A stretch of 64,000 nt of DNA from Morchella semilibera (Eukaryota; Ascomycota; Pezizomycetes; Pezizales; Morchellaceae). The position numbers were made by a program, and so were the translations under genes. Shown piece after piece: positions 60,500 to 64,000 of the stretch. Below the pieces are notes generated by a model that ran no database searches, was not told the DNA's origin, and saw nothing but the letters and a program-made list of their open reading frames with translations. The first letter of the stretch is position 1; every line of letters begins with the position of its first letter. The DNA lies in contig WBVU01000010.1 in the NCBI GenBank assembly GCA_009192285.1, forward strand, positions 1,176,111 through 1,240,110, written 5' to 3'.

Positions 60500-61802
60500 A
60501 TGACTCGCATTTTGCTTACTGGTGAGCTCAATCCTCAAGTTCCAATACATATATACTCTACGGAACCTTATACTGACGATTCCTCTCTTATGTACCAGGT
60601 GCCTCCGGCTTCATTGCCTGTAAGTTCCGTCCAAACACCTAGGGATGCCCCCCACATCTGAGCCAGTCGACTAACCACCATTCTCGTAGCCCACGTTCTC
60701 GAGAAGCTACTCGCCCGCGGCTACTCAGTCCGCTTCACCGTCCGCAGCGAAGACAAAGCGCAGAAGCTCCTCGCCGCGCACTCTGCCCACGCCGACAAGC
60801 TCGACTATGTCCTCGTCCCAGACATTATCGTTCCAGGTGCCTTCGACAAGGCCGTGCAGTCAGACCCCCCCTTGAATGGGATCCTGCACATCGCCTCCCC
60901 GTTCCACTTCAATGTCACCGACCCGCAGAAGCAACTCATGGAACCCGCCATCCAGGGGACAGTCGGCATCCTAGAGGCGGCAAAGAAGTATGCGCCGAGC
61001 GTCAAGCGGATCGTCATCACTTCCTCGTTCGCAGCGATTTTTAATCCGGCACAAGGGGACTACCCGGGGAAGACATACACGGAGGAGGACTGGAACCCAA
61101 TCACGTGGGAGGTTGGCCTCGAGAATGCGCTGAACGGATATAGGGCGAGCAAGAAGCTTGCAGAGAAGTCAGCGTGGGAGTTTTTAGAGAGGGAGAAGCC
61201 CGGGTTTGATATTGCGACGATTAACCCGCCGATGGTGTTTGGGCCGCCGAAGCCATACATCTCGAATTTGGAGAACCTGAATACTAGTAATCAAGTACGT
61301 CCTCTTTTGTGGGGGGCTATAGAGAGGAAGAGGAGTTGACTAACATGGGGTATAGCGCACACTTGATTTTATCCGTGGGAAGGGCAAGCAGGGTCTCCCT
61401 CAGAGTGGTGTTTTTCTCTGGGTCGACGTGAGGGTAAGTCCTTGAGCCCCCATAATACCTATCCCCACCCCCACTCGCTCCCGCTCTTTTGCTAACCCCC
61501 ACTAGGATGTAGCAGAAGCACATATCCTCGCCTTTGAGAATCCCGATGCTGCCAACAAGCGTTTCTTGGTTTCGTCGGACGATCTCTATTCAAACCAGAT
61601 GATTGCGGATATCATCATGAAGGACTTCCCAGAATATACCAACCAGCTTCCAGAGAAGAGGCAACCCAACGATGGACTGCCGGAGGGCGGATGCTATAAG
61701 GTAGATAACAGCAGGAGCAAGGAAATCCTGGGGCTGACCTACCGGCCGTTGGGGGAGTGTATTAAGGACCTTGTTGAGGCGTTGAAGGAGATGGGGCTGT
61801 AG
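60500..61802 (+). CDS. Extended SDR NAD(P)-dependent reductase (GRE2/dihydroflavonol-reductase-like)
   Basis: Reduces carbonyl substrates (aldehydes, ketones or methylglyoxal-type) with NADPH in the cytosol; exact substrate unknown. Five exons: 60500-60521, 60599-60619, 60690-61294, 61356-61433 and 61506-61802; phases close, giving 340 residues. Two of the exons are tiny (22 and 21 nt) and together encode the start of the Rossmann fold, MTRILLTGASGFIAS, with the dinucleotide loop TGASGFIA. The catalytic Y-x-x-x-K is YRASK; ILHIASPFHFN and IVITSSFAAI are typical of the GRE2/cinnamoyl-CoA-reductase group, and NPPMVFGPP follows. The C-terminal substrate domain is complete. The micro-exons make the start easy to miss. 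Confidence 0.9.
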
Positions 61803-62441
61803 GTAGTGTGGATTGAAGATTGAGACAAAAAGTTCTTTGATTTAAGAATATAAATAAGTGTATGTAGCTAAGCATATAAAGCGAACCATATCATAAATTT
61901 GCAAACGTTAATCAAAATGATTTTAAAGTGAAATGGATTAATCCAGGCGCCAGAGTAAATTGCTGATTTAATTCAGTTTGTATTAATAACCCCACCCCCG
62001 GCCCCAGCACACAAATTAGATTAAAAGGAGAAAAAAGGTTACTATAGCCATTGCCGTGAGACTGTGAGCAGCGGCTGTGAGAGGGAGATACGGGGGTGGT
62101 ACATAGAGGAGAGATGCTCGAGCCGCGCACGGGGGTGGACTAATTTCTTTTATTACTTTTCTTGCCTGCTACCATAATGTCTATTGCTCCTGAATTGGGT
62201 CTTTTGGGGCTACTTCATGGCTTTCGATAAGCCCAAAGGAACAACTAACCACAGCACAAGGGTCTGAGTGCGAGTGATTGCACATGATTGTTCCAGCGCA
62301 TCATGCGAACTCTTCTCTCTCTTTCCCCGATCTTAGCGTAGGATCTCTCCCATTTGTAGCTAAGCCAACTTTCCTGTCTGTGCCTATTGTTGGTCGCGAC
62401 GGTAGCTAATATACAGGGGAAAACTTACCTACGGAAGTGAT

Positions 62442-62475
62442 TGGGGTGGGGGTGGGGGTGGGGGTGGGGGTGGGA
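62442..62475. repeat. GGGGGT hexamer tandem repeat
   Basis: About five and a half head-to-tail GGGGGT units. The G-tracts are long enough to form a G-quadruplex on this strand, but there is no evidence for a role. Confidence 0.9.
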
Positions 62476-62820
62476 GAGAGGTTCCGCCTTTCCAACGTAT
62501 CTGCGGCCTAGTGGATGTCGTGTAGGGCCAGGAAAAATGGTTTTAGGTTATTTTACTTTGGTATAGTGATTTTGTTGCAATTGTATTGTAGTTTGGTGGG
62601 CAAAGTCCGGGTAGTCTCTCCAATGGTACTGCAACGTAGGGAAGCACCCTTAGCACGATATCCCTGCTCAATGGCAATAAAGAAGGGAGGTTGTGGTTGG
62701 GTCTAGGGGGCTCGACGCGTGACATGTCTAGGAGAAGAATATTTGTGTGGGCATTCGGTCTAGTGCCAAGAGGACCCACCAACAGGTAGGTTGGCTTTTT
62801 GTACTTGCCAAGCTCCACAT

Positions 62821-62858
62821 ACCTACATGTATGCGTATCCGTATACGTACATGTAGGT
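62821..62858. repeat. Imperfect 38-bp palindrome with TACATGTA at both ends
   Basis: ACCTACATGTATGCGTATC and its partner CGTATACGTACATGTAGGT mirror one another with a few central mismatches. The outer 11 bases at each end pair perfectly. Confidence 0.8.
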
Positions 62859-64000
62859 CTGCAGTGCACTGGGTGTTTTGTTTCCAGAGCACACTACATA
62901 TGTTTACAGTAAATAAGCAAAAGGTTTGAATCTTTCCTATTCTTTGACGAGTAGTCTCCACAATGTGTGATCTAGGGTGGTCCGCTGCTCCGCGTTAGAT
63001 TCGACACAGTACAAACACTGCGGATAACTCTATGACTTCTTTGGACGCGTGCACTTTTGGGTACTGGATCAGACGATGTGAACCCCTCATAGTTCTGTAT
63101 CTCTTTGGCTTCTGAAAAGGTAGAATGAGATTACTAAGTGACTTAATTGGATAATTAACAAAGAGTCAAACGAGCTATATGGTCGCGAAAAAAGCAGGAC
63201 AGATAGCTTGACAGGGCACAAACTGAGGTTTTGTCCTGTGGCCAACCGCATGGGTACGGTGTCAACCCCTCCGCAAATCCAACCGAGTGATAGTTTATGA
63301 TTACATCTATCATCACTACGGAAAACAGGATGGAATTATGTATCTAATTTTTCCGGCCGCAAGTACATGTAGTATGTATAGAGATCCATGATACAAGTAC
63401 GGGCTAACTGGGTTTAGGTGGCGGCTGATATACCAGGGAGGGTAATGATTGCTCTGAATGTTTCTAGTCTGCCAAGACTTGTATGGGTATAAAGGGGCTG
63501 TAATAGAGTATGTCCCCAAGAAGGTCGACTAAGGCGGGTCACAATCTTGCATTTTGCACCTCCTTGGCCAGGCACATATTTAGAAGTTTGGCCTAAGCAT
63601 TCCAGCCTGGATTTAGCATCCGGGGTATTGGTGTATGCGGTGACTTTCGGGTCGATTAATTGAGTGTAGGAGAACCAGCACAGCTATCACCTCACTCTAG
63701 CTAGCTAAACATAATAACCCTCTCCAACCAAATCCAATTACCCTTCCGAAAACTACATGGGCAATGGAACCACAGCGCCGCGTCCGCGAAAGCCATCTGT
63801 CCCACGCCACACTTCAATACCACTTCGCAGAAGTTGTGGGTTGCATCCCTTTTATAAAGCTCATGGACCTTCGCAGCTAGTCTTTAGTAGAACAAACTTA
63901 ATTTTACGTGTATCTCTTGGGCCAGTTGGAGAGAGCTAGCTCGAGTTTACCTCTGGGAATCATAGCACTAGGCCATCAAAATACAATACCTCTCCGGACT

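Larger units (their letters stand above)
61803..64000. other. Intergenic to window end, no gene recognised
   Basis: Holds a G-rich hexamer repeat (62442-62475), an imperfect 38-bp palindrome (62821-62858) and one further TACATGTA (about 63364). Short open frames of 60-108 codons have no recognisable content. Confidence 0.5.

Overview
The window looks like nuclear DNA of a filamentous ascomycete. The protein-coding genes are split by short introns of roughly 45-145 nt with GT..AG ends, the proteins are fungal in type (Yak1, Tof1/Swi1, Rad26, Pol1, Erg9, a fungal DUF7137-like wall protein, a fungal STAND N-terminal domain), and intergenic DNA makes up about half of the window. The intergenic DNA is packed with the palindrome TACATGTA, long homopolymer runs and small terminal-inverted-repeat elements. 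A Pezizomycete (truffle, morel or cup-fungus lineage) is my best guess, but that is inference from general character and not from a marker gene.

Layout. 1-5778: no gene recognised. 5779-8568 (-): translation initiation factor eIF3c. 9727-13017 (-): DYRK-family kinase Yak1. 13018-14693: a cluster of small inverted-repeat elements. 14694-18795 (+): Rad26/CSB transcription-coupled repair ATPase, whose C-terminal domain runs on in two other frames to about 18906. 19016-20172: short repeats. 20795-21827 (+): secreted or anchored DUF7137-type protein. 22827-27396 (+): DNA polymerase alpha catalytic subunit. 28432-32891 (+): RHA/DHX36-like DEAH helicase. 35286-36938 (+): squalene synthase. 37607-38099 and 38914-39168 (-): two small uncharacterised genes. 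40210-41327 (-): REEP/Yop1-like ER-shaping protein. 42697-43951 (+): TANGO2/NRDE protein. 46416-47372 (+): a free-standing STAND-type N-terminal domain. 49846-50403 (-): a small three-exon gene with an SH3-ligand-like motif. 52626-56505 (-): Tof1/Swi1/Timeless. 57839-59570 (-): mitochondrial cysteine desulfurase Nfs1. 60500-61802 (+): extended SDR reductase. 61803-64000: no gene recognised.

Most genes are single-copy housekeeping genes in no obvious cluster. Three act on DNA (Pol1 at forks, Tof1 in fork protection, Rad26 in transcription-coupled repair), but they are not adjacent, so I infer no operon-like logic. I rebuilt exon boundaries by hand from splice signals and reading phase. For Yak1, eIF3c, Tof1, Nfs1, Erg9, the helicase, REEP, TANGO2, the SDR and two small genes, every intron phase closes exactly.

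The most notable non-gene signals are: (1) at least 30 copies of TACATGTA, where about one is expected, none seen in an exon; (2) a tight cluster of one-base frame breaks in Rad26, the DUF7137 gene and POL1 (18.7-23.4 kb), nearly all explained by one missing base, which points to local sequence error although decay is possible; (3) several miniature inverted-repeat element families, one with two recognisable copies; and (4) two small genes with convincing exon structure that I cannot name. I found no convincing new multi-gene system, no rRNA, no convincing tRNA, no CRISPR and no clear virus-derived element.
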